64,000 nt of DNA from Saccharolobus shibatae B12. GTDB lineage: Archaea; Thermoproteota; Thermoprotei_A; Sulfolobales; Sulfolobaceae. The stretch is from NCBI RefSeq assembly GCF_019175345.1, contig NZ_CP077717.1, forward strand, positions 782,001 through 846,000. The letters run 5' to 3'. The position numbers and the translations under genes were made by a program. Below the pieces are notes generated by a model. That model was not told the DNA's origin, searched no databases, and saw nothing but the letters and a program-made list of their open reading frames with translations. Below, one piece after another: positions 1 to 8,625 of this stretch. How positions within the stretch are numbered: the first letter of the stretch is position 1; each line of letters begins with the position of its first letter.

Positions 1-267
1 ATGAGTGTAGGTTATACCATGTCAGTTATTGGCTATCTAGGAATGTTAAGGAGAATGATAGCTTATCCAGCAATGTTCCAACCATATAACTTGTTAGAAT
101 CATTATTAGCTGAAATAGGAATTCCAGGGTTATTAGTAACGATATTTGTAGGTATTTTCGATGCGTTAGCTTATGCTTCTAAGCAAAATGTTTTTTCCGC
201 TTCTACCCCCTCAACTCCCTCTAATTTACCCGTAATGGCGGAAGATGGGGTGAGCAAAAATGGGTGA
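1..267 (+). CDS. soxB: Quinol oxidase subunit I (SoxB), C-terminal fragment
   Basis: This is the 3' end of a gene that begins before the window, so the ATG at position 1 is probably internal. The 88 residues hold hydrophobic segments (around residues 5-35 and 40-60) and a polar Ser/Thr/Pro-rich tail. The strongest argument for identity is context: the stop codon overlaps the start of a SoxC-type cytochrome b, the order seen in the Sulfolobales soxABCD operon, where SoxB is the heme-copper oxidase subunit in the cytoplasmic membrane. The heme and copper ligands are upstream of the window and cannot be checked. Confidence 0.7.
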   Translation: MSVGYTMSVIGYLGMLRRMIAYPAMFQPYNLLESLLAEIGIPGLLVTIFVGIFDALAYASKQNVFSASTPSTPSNLPVMAEDGVSKNG

Positions 268-1933
268 GGAAAAGAAGGGAATTATAGATACTATAATTGA
301 TAGAGTAGGTGTAACTGAAGCACCATTGTTTAAGACACCAGATTACATGTATAATCTATCTTATTGGCTAGGTGCAATGGTAGCTGCTGCTTTCATTTAT
401 ACCGTTATTACTGGACTATTCCTCTTAATGTATTACCAACCAGCCTTTGCATATCAATCTACACAAAGTATAATTTCTAGTGTACCATATGGCCCGGTAT
501 TGTTATTTAGCCATTTATATGGTGCATACATAATGATAATATTAGCATATATACACATGTTTAGAAACTTCTACAAGGGAGCATACAAAAAGCCGAGAGA
601 ATTGCAGTGGATAACCGGAGTGATTCTCCTTTTACTAACATTAGGGGCATCGTTCTTTGGATACAGCTTAGTCAGTGATGTCCTTGGAGTAAACGCGATA
701 GATATTGGAGATCAACTATTGGTTGGTACTGGTATTCCAGGTGCAACAGCTATAGTAGGCTGGCTGTTTGGTCCAGGAGGAAGTGCAGCATTATCTTCGG
801 ATCCCTTAGTGAGATCAGAATTGTTTGATAGATTATTAGGGTGGCATATATTGCTAGTATTTCTGCTGGGAGTTTTATTCCTATTTCACTTCATGCTAGC
901 AGAGAGGTATGGAATGACGCCTTCAGCTAAAGATAAACCTAAAGTACCGGCATATTACACTAAGGAAGAACAGCAAAGATTTAATGAGTGGTGGCCTAGG
1001 AACTTTGTTTATATGCTATCAGTTGTATTACTAACATGGGGAATAATATTATTTGTTCCCAACTTATTAGCAAATATAAATGGGTTACCAATAGTGATTA
1101 ATCCCTATCCAGCCCCGCAAGCAGGTTCGCCAGAGTCTACGAGTGTGCAACCCTATCCACCATGGTTCTTCTTATTCCTATACAAATTTGTAGATTTCCT
1201 ATTACCTAACGGAATGCCAATTACTCCAATATTAGTTTTGGCGGTGCTTATTATAGGTCTTTTAGTACTAATCTTCCTTCCATTCTTAGATCCCAGTGAC
1301 GACTTACGTGTTACTAGGAGAAAGTTCTGGACATGGATAGTTAGTACTTTAGCTGTATATCTGATAGAGTTATCTGTGTGGGGATACTTGGAACCAGGTG
1401 TGCCAGTTCCGTTCTCACAAGAGATAGAATACTTAGGGTTACCGTTAATTATTATAGGAATACTTGTCTACTTATGGCCAGTAAAGCAAAATAATACTCC
1501 AATTACCAGAGCTGAAACAAAGGTAATTAAAATGAACATAACTCCAATGGAAATACTCTTAGCTTCCGTATCCGCATTATCCTTGGCAGGGACATTTGTA
1601 AACTTCCTAGAATTCCCAACAATTGTAAACGGAATTATTCTAATACCAGTGGGATTATTTACATTGTATATGCTAAGAAGAGTTGCCGCATTTATAGTCG
1701 GAAAAAAACCAGTAGCAGCTGTAGGAAGCAGTGTAGCAGCCAGTTGGAGCAAGAAAGCCGCGTTTTATGGAATAGTAATAATTTTCATCGTATCCTTATT
1801 CCTATTAGGTCTAATGTGGACCTTACCGAGTATAGGGCCACAATCAACTTATGCTGGAATGGATTTAGGCGTAATTCTAATGCTATGGGGAATAGCAGTG
1901 CAACTTTATCATTATGAAATCTATGTAAAATAG
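260..1933 (+). CDS. soxC: Cytochrome b subunit of the SoxABCD quinol oxidase (SoxC)
   Basis: A 557-residue polytopic membrane protein of the cytochrome b family. Two heme-ligand pairs of the H-X13-H form are visible, H85/H99 and H196/H210, which bracket the two b- or a-type hemes of the four-helix core. A PPWF sequence at 300-303 stands where bc1 cytochromes have PEWY. The C-terminal half carries further membrane helices, as in Sulfolobus SoxC. The ATG overlaps the soxB end by 8 bases, so the two are probably translationally coupled. In the family, SoxC takes electrons from caldariella-type quinol and works in one supercomplex with the SoxAB oxidase. Confidence 0.93.
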   Translation: MGEEKKGIIDTIIDRVGVTEAPLFKTPDYMYNLSYWLGAMVAAAFIYTVITGLFLLMYYQPAFAYQSTQSIISSVPYGPVLLFSHLYGAYIMIILAYIHMFRNFYKGAYKKPRELQWITGVILLLLTLGASFFGYSLVSDVLGVNAIDIGDQLLVGTGIPGATAIVGWLFGPGGSAALSSDPLVRSELFDRLLGWHILLVFLLGVLFLFHFMLAERYGMTPSAKDKPKVPAYYTKEEQQRFNEWWPRNFVYMLSVVLLTWGIILFVPNLLANINGLPIVINPYPAPQAGSPESTSVQPYPPWFFLFLYKFVDFLLPNGMPITPILVLAVLIIGLLVLIFLPFLDPSDDLRVTRRKFWTWIVSTLAVYLIELSVWGYLEPGVPVPFSQEIEYLGLPLIIIGILVYLWPVKQNNTPITRAETKVIKMNITPMEILLASVSALSLAGTFVNFLEFPTIVNGIILIPVGLFTLYMLRRVAAFIVGKKPVAAVGSSVAASWSKKAAFYGIVIIFIVSLFLLGLMWTLPSIGPQSTYAGMDLGVILMLWGIAVQLYHYEIYVK

Positions 1934-1945
1934 GGGTGAATGAGA

Positions 1946-2068
1946 ATGAATAAGCTAGGTATAGCAATTTTGGCTCTAATATTTGGAGCCACCTCATTCA
2001 TGGCTGGGTTTATGGCGTATAACCTGTTATGGGACTCTGTTAAAATTATAGCAATGTTGGTGAGATAA
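1946..2068 (+). CDS. soxD: SoxD-like small single-span oxidase subunit
   Basis: A 40-residue open frame starting MNKLGIAILALIFGA and ending KIIAMLVR, almost wholly one transmembrane helix. An in-frame ATG at 1940 would add two residues, but GGGGTGA at 1933-1939 is better spaced from the ATG at 1946. It lies 12 bases after soxC and two bases before the next small gene. SoxD of Sulfolobus acidocaldarius is a similarly tiny single-helix protein in the same position after soxC, which is the main reason for the name. Sequence identity could not be tested. Confidence 0.72.
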   Translation: MNKLGIAILALIFGATSFMAGFMAYNLLWDSVKIIAMLVR

Positions 2069-2070
2069 AA

Positions 2071-2265
2071 ATGAAAAAATATACCATAGCTGGAATTATA
2101 TCGGGAATAATGGCTATATTTTTTATAATACTCTCCTTACCTCTTAACTTCATTTCGGCACGTAGTATAGGAGTTGATCCCACAAGTATAATAATGGCAA
2201 CAGTCTACATGCTCTTAGCGAGCATAATATTCATAATACTCTTTAAGGGAATAAACAAGCTATGA
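2071..2265 (+). CDS. Small two-helix membrane protein of the sox operon (SoxD'-like)
   Basis: A 64-residue protein with two hydrophobic helices (about residues 5-27 and 38-60) joined by a short loop RSIGVDPTS. It starts two bases after the soxD-like stop codon, so it is cotranscribed with soxCD. Related Sulfolobales carry an extra short membrane protein called SoxD' at this place in soxABCDD'L, and this gene fits by size and position. No cofactor ligand is evident. It is the last gene of the operon here, followed by a T-rich stretch. Confidence 0.6.
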   Translation: MKKYTIAGIISGIMAIFFIILSLPLNFISARSIGVDPTSIIMATVYMLLASIIFIILFKGINKL

Positions 2266-2285
2266 AGGTTTATAAGCTTTTTAAA

Positions 2286-2299
2286 ATTATTTTTTTATT
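2286..2299 (+). terminator. T-rich terminator after the sox operon
   Basis: An AT-only stretch with a run of seven T lies about 20 bases past the last sox gene, without a hairpin. Archaeal transcription commonly ends at such oligo-T tracts. About 180 bases then separate it from the next gene. Confidence 0.4.
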
Positions 2300-2442
2300 T
2301 ATAACTCAAGTCTAACTAACATATATTAATTACAATCACCGTAAATTAGTAGTTAGTTTCAAATATCTTATGCGTCTATATAAAACATTTTTCATAGAAA
2401 GATATAATAGGAAATGACGTCATGAAATCAGATTTGGATTAA

Positions 2443-2450
2443 CTATATAT
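2443..2450 (+). promoter_or_regulatory. TATA box of the PAP2 phosphatase gene
   Basis: The sequence CTATATAT is centred about 34 bases before the ATG at 2481. This predicts a transcript starting within a few bases of the start codon, the leaderless arrangement common in Sulfolobus. No ribosome binding site precedes the ATG. Confidence 0.5.
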
Positions 2451-2480
2451 ACTAAATAGTTCTATGATTGACTATTAGCC

Positions 2481-3140
2481 ATGAAGTGGAAATACATTGC
2501 ATCAATTTATGCAATATACATAATTATATCTGTGGTGGTTAAAATTGTAGGAGAAGCTAATTTTCCGGGGAATATATATTTCCTTTATTTGATCAACCAT
2601 TCCCAACTTCCAGCATTTAATCCTATAATGTTATTCTTCAGTAAATACGGGAGAGAGTATATTTGGATACCAGTGACTGCTATCTTATTCATTATGAGTG
2701 GGAAGTTTAGACGAAGTTCACTCTTATTAGTTGGAGGATTTATAATAGCTATAATTTTGGGAGAGGTTTCAAAATATGTAATGGCTCAGCCAAGACCATT
2801 TCTAATTCTACATAACGTAAATTTACTAGTTCCAGAACCCACTGATTATTCTTATCCTTCAGGACATGCATTGATAGTGGCTGTAGGTGCAATGATAGTT
2901 CTCTTAACTTTACCATATTACATCTCAATACCGCTACTTATAGAAGCAGTGCTAACAAGCTATTCTAGAGTTTATATAGGAGTTCATTGGCCTTTAGATG
3001 TATTAACTGGATGGATATTAGGAATAGCAATAGCTTTAACTGCAATAAATCTAGAAAAGTTTATTTCAACAATTTATAATAGACTAGTTAACTCCATTGT
3101 CGGTAATGGAAGAAAAACAAATTTAAAACGGCAAAAGTAA
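2481..3140 (+). CDS. PAP2-family membrane phosphatase
   Basis: A 219-residue integral membrane protein with the three PAP2 signatures in order: K98-X6-R105-P106, P126-S-G-H129, and S162-R163-X5-H169-X3-D173. H129 and H169 are the expected catalytic histidines that handle a phosphoenzyme intermediate. Around them are five or six hydrophobic helices. Such proteins hydrolyse lipid phosphates; in archaea a role in dolichyl or polyprenyl pyrophosphate recycling for N-glycosylation is likely but not shown here. It has its own TATA box and lies between the sox and copper operons, with no functional tie to either. Confidence 0.88.
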   Translation: MKWKYIASIYAIYIIISVVVKIVGEANFPGNIYFLYLINHSQLPAFNPIMLFFSKYGREYIWIPVTAILFIMSGKFRRSSLLLVGGFIIAIILGEVSKYVMAQPRPFLILHNVNLLVPEPTDYSYPSGHALIVAVGAMIVLLTLPYYISIPLLIEAVLTSYSRVYIGVHWPLDVLTGWILGIAIALTAINLEKFISTIYNRLVNSIVGNGRKTNLKRQK

Positions 3141-3152
3141 AGAAAAAATCTT

Positions 3153-3644
3153 GTGGAAAAGCTAACAGATTTAGAATTTAGAGCATTGGAAATTTTAAGA
3201 GAAGATTCTAGGATAAGTGTTACGGAGCTTGCAAAAAGGCTTAATATTAGTAGGAGTACTGCCACAAGGCTTCTAAGAAATCTTAGTAAAAAGGGTGTAA
3301 AATTTACTATTAAATTTCAGAATGAACCACTTATCGCTTTTACAATTTCAGAGTCTTGCCAAAGTGACGAGTGTTATAAGCTGTTGGACGGTAGATTTAT
3401 CAACATAATAAGAGCTAATACATTAGAAGATTTAGAAAATAAGCTAAAAAATGTTCAGGGAAAAGATCTAGTATTCATAGGTAAGAGTAACTTTGTAGTT
3501 AAATGTGATTACTGCGGTAAGGAAATATACGATAACCCCTTAACATATAAAATTGGAAGAAGAACGTATTACGCTTGTTGCAACTCTTGTTTGACTGGGT
3601 TAAAGGAAAAGTTTGCACGTAATAATGATTTGCATTTACATTAG
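3153..3644 (+). CDS. copT: Copper-responsive transcription regulator CopT (HTH + TRASH)
   Basis: A 163-residue regulator. The first 50 residues form an Lrp/AsnC-like helix-turn-helix (ISVTELAKRLNISRSTATRL). The C-terminal end is a TRASH metal-binding domain with C118-X2-C121 and C142-C143-X2-C146. The start is GTG, 12 bases after the phosphatase stop. HTH, TRASH and the following copM and copA match the copTMA locus described in S. solfataricus, where CopT acts at the copMA promoter and loses DNA binding when copper is bound. A 15-bp palindrome just after its stop is a good operator candidate. Confidence 0.93.
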   Translation: MEKLTDLEFRALEILREDSRISVTELAKRLNISRSTATRLLRNLSKKGVKFTIKFQNEPLIAFTISESCQSDECYKLLDGRFINIIRANTLEDLENKLKNVQGKDLVFIGKSNFVVKCDYCGKEIYDNPLTYKIGRRTYYACCNSCLTGLKEKFARNNDLHLH

Positions 3645-3649
3645 TTTTA

Positions 3650-3664
3650 GAGTCATTTTGACTC
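3650..3664. promoter_or_regulatory. Perfect inverted repeat upstream of copM, candidate CopT operator
   Basis: GAGTCA-TTT-TGACTC is a perfect palindrome with 6-bp arms and a 3-bp spacer. It lies six bases after the copT stop and about 45 bases upstream of the copM TATA-like box. This is a fitting place for a regulator controlling copMA. Assignment to CopT is inference from position. Confidence 0.55.
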
Positions 3665-3707
3665 TTGTAAATTTTAAGTAGATACGAATTGACAGAAGAA
3701 AAAGTTC

Positions 3708-3716
3708 TTTATAAAA
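3708..3716 (+). promoter_or_regulatory. TATA box of copMA
   Basis: TTTATAAAA is centred about 22 bases ahead of the ATG at 3734. It predicts a near-leaderless copMA transcript and argues that the upstream in-frame TTG at 3689 is not the copM start, because that codon would lie upstream of the promoter. Confidence 0.55.
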
Positions 3717-3733
3717 AACCAATAATTAATATT

Positions 3734-3904
3734 ATGATAATCGATCCTGTTTGTGGAATGGAAGTAGATGAAAAAAGCCAATATAAGACAATGTATAAAG
3801 GAAAAGTCTACTATTTTTGCTCATCATATTGCCTTAAGGAGTTTCAGAAGAACCCAGAAGAATATCTAAGGGGTGGACCTAAGGGAATGCCTCATGGTCA
3901 CTGA
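3734..3904 (+). CDS. copM: Copper metallochaperone CopM (TRASH domain)
   Basis: A 56-residue protein starting MIIDPVCGMEV and ending in a His-containing tail (MPHGH). C7, C29 and C33 give the TRASH/YHS-type arrangement C-X21-C-X3-C. CopM of S. solfataricus is a small copper-binding protein thought to carry copper and to be encoded before the efflux ATPase. A longer frame could begin at TTG 3689, but the TATA-like box at 3708-3716 places the transcript start near 3734. The end overlaps copA, so the two are translationally coupled. Confidence 0.9.
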   Translation: MIIDPVCGMEVDEKSQYKTMYKGKVYYFCSSYCLKEFQKNPEEYLRGGPKGMPHGH

Positions 3905-6137
3905 GAAGAAAGAGGAGTTGAGAATTACAGATAAGGAGGAACAGCTAAAGATAATTGGAATGCATTGCGCCACATGCGTAATGAGTGTATCTAAGTCTTT
4001 GAAGTCAGTTAGTGGTGTTAAAGATGCGGAAGTAAATCTAGCAACTGGTAGTGCAAAAGTAATCCTAAGTGGTAACGTTAGATTAAAGGAATTAGTAAAA
4101 GCTGTGAGAAAGGCTGGTTATGATGTTGCCACAGAAAAGTTCACTGTAAAACTGAATGTCAACCCAGAGGAAATGCCTAAAATAGAGAGGAAGTTCGAAA
4201 ACGTTAAGGGAGTAGTCGATGTAAAATCCAATCCTGGTCTAGGAATAGTAAGCGTGGAGTATAACCTTGAATCCACTACTCCGGAGGAAATATTGAAGGA
4301 AGCTGGAGTAAAAGGAGAAATAATAAATGAACAACGTAGTGAAAGAAGCGTACTCTATGAAGACTTCTATGACTTATTAAAGAGATTGGTAATAGGCATA
4401 ACATTTACACCTTTAACTTATCTATTTCCATTCTTTTTAGGTATCTTATTATCGATACCGGTACAATTTTACTCAGGATTGAGATTTCATAAAGGTGCTT
4501 ATAGAGCCTTAAAGAATAGAACTACTAATATGGATGTGCTTGTCTCCTTAGCGTCAAACATATTGTGGTTCTCTGGTATTTTCCTTCATAGTACATTTTA
4601 CGCTGATGCTTCATTATTGATAACCTTCATACTCGTTGGTAAAACGTTAGAAGCTTATATTAAAGCAAAGATGAGTTCCGAAATACGTATAGAGCCTTAC
4701 AAGGCTACTCTGAAAGACGGAAGAGTAGTTAACTCCAATGAACTAAAGGTAGGTGATATAATAATTGTTAGGACTGGGGAGAGAATACCAGCTGATGGAA
4801 TTATTGAGAGTGGGGAGGGAGAAGTAAACGAGGCAATACTTACTGGAGAACAGAAACCAGTATTAAAGAGAAAAGGAGATAACGTCTTAGCTGGTGGTAT
4901 CTTAGTAAATGGATACCTAGAAATATACGTAACTAGAAACTGGGATAGGAGCTATATTATACAAGTGATAGAGAGTGTAAGAGGAGCCTATAATGCTAGA
5001 GTTTCTATCCAAAATCTGGTGGACAAAGTTTCCTCCGTATTCGTACCCATAGTTATTACTCTTTCAGCACTTACGTTTCTTGTTTGGAAATTTGTACTGG
5101 GCTATAACTTGTATTCCTCTCTACTTTTCAGTGTAGCTGTATTAGCTGCAGCGTGCCCTTGCGCATTAGGCTTAGCGTCACCTATGGCGATGTTAGTTAG
5201 TGTTCGTAGAGCACTAAAAAGAGGTATTATAATTAGGGATGGTAGTATTTTAGAGGAAATAAGGAATGTTAACGTTGCGGTCTTAGACAAAACTGGTACT
5301 GTAACTGAAGGTGAGTATGTGATTATTACTAAGAAGGAGTTCATTAACGGAGCGTTTGATTTGGCCACAATCGCAGAAAGTAGAAGTATACATCCTATTG
5401 CTAAAGCTTTTCATAAAATTATGAATGATGGTAAGGTTGAACAATTTGAGGAATTCCCAGGAAGAGGAATATATGCAAGGGTAAACGGAAATGATGTAAT
5501 TGTAGGAAGCAAGGATTTCGTGAAAAGCAATTGTGATTGGAATGTTGAAGACGAAGGAGATATTTTAATTTGTGTTAATGGGAGAGCTGGAGGGATAGTT
5601 AACATAAGGGACAAGCTTAGGGATGACGCTAAAAGAGTGATAAATTATATGAGAGAAAGGGGAATTAGGGTGATAATAGCCACTGGAGATAGTAGTAATT
5701 ACGCTGATGAAATAGGGAAGGAGTTAGGTGTTGAAGTTCGCAAGGGATTAACTCCAGATGACAAAGCGGAGTTGGTGAAGGAATTGAGGGAAAATGATAA
5801 TAAAGTGATGTTTATAGGTGATGGGATAAATGATGCAATTGCTATGAGAGAGGCTGACGTAGGTATAGCTGTCTCTAGTGGTACTGATTTGGCTAAGAGT
5901 GCTGGTAAAGTCGTGATTAACTCCTTAGATGACGTAATAGGACTATTTGAACAAGCGAAATTGGGAGTTAGGAAAATTAAGGAGAATTTGGCGTGGGCAT
6001 TTGGCTATAATACAGTAATAATACCTATTGCAGCAGGATCGTTTTACCCAACCATATATTTACCGCCAGAATACGCGGCACTCGCAATGGGATTTAGTAG
6101 CGTGATAGTGAGTTTATGGTCTCTAGTACCAATTTAA
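3894..6137 (+). CDS. copA: Copper-exporting P1B-type ATPase CopA
   Basis: About 747 residues from the ATG at 3894 (a GTG at 3873 would add seven). An N-terminal heavy-metal-associated domain carries MHCATC near residue 25, and a second ferredoxin-like repeat follows without a CxxC pair. Then come TGE in the actuator domain, the membrane metal site ACPCALG near 420, the phosphorylation site DKTGT near 465, the SIHP loop of P1B pumps and GDGIND near 642. All key motifs are intact. The enzyme uses ATP to push Cu(I) out across the cytoplasmic membrane. It overlaps copM and is part of the copper-induced copMA transcript. Confidence 0.96.
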   Translation: MVTEKKEELRITDKEEQLKIIGMHCATCVMSVSKSLKSVSGVKDAEVNLATGSAKVILSGNVRLKELVKAVRKAGYDVATEKFTVKLNVNPEEMPKIERKFENVKGVVDVKSNPGLGIVSVEYNLESTTPEEILKEAGVKGEIINEQRSERSVLYEDFYDLLKRLVIGITFTPLTYLFPFFLGILLSIPVQFYSGLRFHKGAYRALKNRTTNMDVLVSLASNILWFSGIFLHSTFYADASLLITFILVGKTLEAYIKAKMSSEIRIEPYKATLKDGRVVNSNELKVGDIIIVRTGERIPADGIIESGEGEVNEAILTGEQKPVLKRKGDNVLAGGILVNGYLEIYVTRNWDRSYIIQVIESVRGAYNARVSIQNLVDKVSSVFVPIVITLSALTFLVWKFVLGYNLYSSLLFSVAVLAAACPCALGLASPMAMLVSVRRALKRGIIIRDGSILEEIRNVNVAVLDKTGTVTEGEYVIITKKEFINGAFDLATIAESRSIHPIAKAFHKIMNDGKVEQFEEFPGRGIYARVNGNDVIVGSKDFVKSNCDWNVEDEGDILICVNGRAGGIVNIRDKLRDDAKRVINYMRERGIRVIIATGDSSNYADEIGKELGVEVRKGLTPDDKAELVKELRENDNKVMFIGDGINDAIAMREADVGIAVSSGTDLAKSAGKVVINSLDDVIGLFEQAKLGVRKIKENLAWAFGYNTVIIPIAAGSFYPTIYLPPEYAALAMGFSSVIVSLWSLVPI

Positions 6138-6189
6138 TAAATAGGGAAAAAGAAGTAGAAAAGTATATCTTAAAAATTAGAACATAAAA

Positions 6190-6207
6190 TTTTTGTATAT
6201 ACAAAAA
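6190..6207. terminator. 18-bp perfect palindrome between convergent genes
   Basis: TTTTTGTATATACAAAAA lies 52 bases after copA and 12 bases after the end of the opposing zinc-finger gene. It reads the same on both strands and ends in T5 in both directions, so it could act as a two-way terminator. A protein-binding role is the alternative. Confidence 0.4.
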
Positions 6208-6219
6208 TACTATCTTTTA

Positions 6220-6657
6220 TTAGGCGTTAACGACAACTTCTTTCTTATTAGCCTCTTCTTGTTTCTTCTTTCCTTCAACCTTAGACATAATGTAATTTAT
6301 CGCTCTTTGTAACTCTGCCTTATGCTTAGTCGTAATGTGTTTTTCTAATTTCCCTTCGTCAAGTTTTTCATTGCAGAGAAGGCATGTATACATTCCATCT
6401 GTTTTATATACAATAGGACTCACTTTGGCATTTGATTGCTTTATCAACGCTATTAGTTTTTTAGCCTTCCCTTCTCCACCAGCTTTCTCCACGAATCTCA
6501 TTATGTTTCCTCTGATTGTGTGCTTTGTTATTCCGTATTTATATGCCAGTACACTTGGTCTTTCTCCTTCTACTAGATAGCTATATATAGCATCAACTAC
6601 ATATGCTTTATCAGCTAGCATCTTTATGGCTATATATTTTATACTCTCATTAGTCAT
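6220..6657 (-). CDS. Putative DNA-binding protein with HTH and C2H2 zinc finger
   Basis: A 145-residue protein of unknown role. Residues about 30-55 (RPSVLAYKYGITKHTIRGNI) look like a helix-turn-helix. Residues about 90-112 hold C-X2-C-X11-H-X4-H (CLLCNEKL...HITTKH), a classical C2H2 finger. The tail is lysine- and glutamate-rich. I do not recognise a named family; a chromosomal or plasmid-type regulator is likely. It is divergent from the ABC exporter at 6833. The space between holds two inverted repeats with AGTAT/ATACT half-sites, a possible autoregulatory operator. A TTTAAAAA box lies about 30 bases before its ATG. Confidence 0.7.
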   Translation of the reverse strand: MTNESIKYIAIKMLADKAYVVDAIYSYLVEGERPSVLAYKYGITKHTIRGNIMRFVEKAGGEGKAKKLIALIKQSNAKVSPIVYKTDGMYTCLLCNEKLDEGKLEKHITTKHKAELQRAINYIMSKVEGKKKQEEANKKEVVVNA

Positions 6658-6696
6658 ACATGATATATTCTCCTAGTAGTTTTTAAACCTTTCTAT

Positions 6697-6717
6697 TATA
6701 AGTATCTAATACTTATA
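6697..6717. promoter_or_regulatory. Inverted repeat with 9-bp arms, candidate operator
   Basis: TATAAGTAT-CTA-ATACTTATA has perfect 9-bp arms and a 3-bp spacer. It lies directly upstream of the promoter of the zinc-finger gene, in the divergent region shared with the ABC exporter. Confidence 0.45.
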
Positions 6718-6736
6718 CCCTATTAATCTTATCAAC

Positions 6737-6753
6737 AATACTAATTTAGTATT
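6737..6753. promoter_or_regulatory. Second inverted repeat in the same divergent region
   Basis: AATACTAA-T-TTAGTATT has perfect 8-bp arms. It shares the ATACT/AGTAT half-site with the repeat 20 bases away but in the opposite order. Its position fits control of either divergent gene; the binding protein is unknown. Confidence 0.4.
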
Positions 6754-6832
6754 AAAGGGACTTAACTTAGAATGAAAAAATCCTTATGTTTTCTGCAAAA
6801 AGTTTTTAGCATTATTGTCAATACTTTAACTA

Positions 6833-7762
6833 ATGATTAAAACAATTGACATTTCAAAGACTTTTAAAATAAAGGATAAGGTGATAAAAGCTGTAGATGA
6901 TGTTTCCTTTGAGATAGAAAGAAATACGACTGGGGCTTTAGTGGGACCGAATGGGGCAGGAAAAACAACCGTGATTAAAATGCTTTCGACTCTCATAATA
7001 CCTAGTTCTGGAGATGCAATAGTTAATGGTTATAGTATAACTAGGGAGGAAAAGAAAGTTAGAGAATCAATAGGTTTAGTTACAGTGAGTGAAAGGTTAT
7101 TCTATTATAGATTGACTGCCTTAGAAAACTTAGTATTCTTCGCTAGTTTGCAAAACTTATCCCTATCCGATGCTAGGAGAAGAGCAAGGGAGGTATTGGA
7201 AATTGTAGGATTATCCGAATGGGAAAACATACCATACATGAAGTTTAGTACTGGGATGCAGAGAAAATTGGCATTAGCTAGAGCACTAATAACGGATCCG
7301 CCAGTGCTACTATTGGATGAACCTACCTTAGGTTTAGATCCACTCTCAGCTAGAATGTTTAGGGATTTAGTTAGAAGAATTGGTAGAGATAAGACTATTC
7401 TCCTTACCTCACATTACATGAAGGATATTGAGGAGTTAGCAGAGAAGATAATACTATTAAAGAAAGGCAAAGTAATAGCTGAAGGAAACAAAGAGAATTT
7501 AAAGAATTACTTAGGCAAAGTAATAGAAGTAGAAGTAAATGAGTATCCATTAGCATTAGGTAAATACGTGGTGGAAACTTCAACAAATTACTACATTTTG
7601 AGGATACCAGAGAAGGAACTTGATGAATTAAAGGATTATAGGGTAATTAAGGAGGAAGAGCCATCATTAGAAGATGTGTATATATTTTTAATAGGAGATG
7701 TTGAGGATTCGGCAAGGTTAGAAGCGGTAAGGAGAGGAGGATGGGGAGGAAGATGGGGATAA
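6833..7762 (+). CDS. ABC exporter ATPase (DrrA/CcmA type)
   Basis: A 309-residue nucleotide-binding subunit. Walker A is GPNGAGKTT near residue 38, the signature loop is the variant [15 protein letters not shown] near 140, Walker B is [12 protein letters not shown] near 160, and the switch histidine is in LLTSHYMKD. About 90 C-terminal residues form a regulatory extension typical of the drug/antibiotic exporter class. The stop lies inside the start of the following permease gene (overlap 22 bases), so the two make one transporter. The ATG is near a TATA-like element and has no strong ribosome site, as in leaderless mRNAs. The cargo is unknown. Confidence 0.9.
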   Translation: MIKTIDISKTFKIKDKVIKAVDDVSFEIERNTTGALVGPNGAGKTTVIKMLSTLIIPSSGDAIVNGYSITREEKKVRESIGLVTVSERLFYYRLTALENLVFFASLQNLSLSDARRRAREVLEIVGLSEWENIPYMKFSTGMQRKLALARALITDPPVLLLDEPTLGLDPLSARMFRDLVRRIGRDKTILLTSHYMKDIEELAEKIILLKKGKVIAEGNKENLKNYLGKVIEVEVNEYPLALGKYVVETSTNYYILRIPEKELDELKDYRVIKEEEPSLEDVYIFLIGDVEDSARLEAVRRGGWGGRWG

Positions 7763-8556
7763 GCGGAAAACTCTACTCTTTCTTATATTTGAGAGGATTT
7801 AAGATATGGATATCGTATAGAACCCAAACAATATTAACGGTATTAGGTTGGGTTCTCCCAGTTTTCACGTATTACTTCACTGGAACTGCATTAGGAAATA
7901 GACTAGTGAGTGAAGTAGGAGTAAGTAATTATACAGCATTTTTCACTATAGGTTTAGCTTTCCAAGGATATGTATCTTCCGTAATTTCAACCATAAGTCA
8001 AAGGTTACGTAATGAACAGCTTTATGGAACAATAGAGTATTATGTTATCTCAAGAACTGGAACGTTTGGATTTTTGTTGTATTCAGCACTTTGGGGTCTT
8101 ACTCTAAATACAATTAATGCGATTATAATTTTGGCCATAGGATTTGCGTTAAATATACATTATAACATTAATGTACTCAGTGCAATAGTGATTATAATAT
8201 TGTTAATATTATCAACCTTAGGTATAGGTATGATAGCTGGGGCCGTAACAATGATAACAAAACAAGGTAATCCCATTTCATTCTTCTTCAACACCTTTAC
8301 AAATCTTATTGGGGGTACAGTATTTCCAGTCACAGTGCTTCCACTATTTGTTAGGTATATAAGTTACGGAATTCCTTTAACATGGGCATTAGAGGGATTA
8401 AGAGAGGCATTTTTAAATGGAACTCCTATAACTGGTGTTGCCCAATTTATTATAATATTAGCCATATTTGACATAGTTCTATTGCCATTAGGCATATTTT
8501 CATATAATTACGCATTCAAAAAAGCTAGAGAAAAAGGTACTCTAGCAGAATACTAA
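7741..8556 (+). CDS. ABC-2 type exporter permease
   Basis: A 271-residue membrane protein with about six hydrophobic segments and the ABC-2 pattern, including the late [13 protein letters not shown] loop found in drug/polysaccharide export permeases. It overlaps the ATPase gene. A second in-frame ATG at 7753 follows GGGAGGA closely, so the protein may start four residues later. It should form a homodimer with two copies of the ATPase. Nothing in the sequence tells the substrate. Confidence 0.88.
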   Translation: MGRKMGISGKLYSFLYLRGFKIWISYRTQTILTVLGWVLPVFTYYFTGTALGNRLVSEVGVSNYTAFFTIGLAFQGYVSSVISTISQRLRNEQLYGTIEYYVISRTGTFGFLLYSALWGLTLNTINAIIILAIGFALNIHYNINVLSAIVIIILLILSTLGIGMIAGAVTMITKQGNPISFFFNTFTNLIGGTVFPVTVLPLFVRYISYGIPLTWALEGLREAFLNGTPITGVAQFIIILAIFDIVLLPLGIFSYNYAFKKAREKGTLAEY

Positions 8557-8625
8557 TATAGACAAATGACTATTGACCACTATGGCAATACCTTAAAAAC
8601 TATAAGAAAAAAGATTACTCGTGAG

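Noticed and set aside
3689-3733. Longer copM start at TTG 3689
   Set aside because: The TATA-like box at 3708-3716 lies inside this extension, and the conserved protein begins at MIIDPVCGM.
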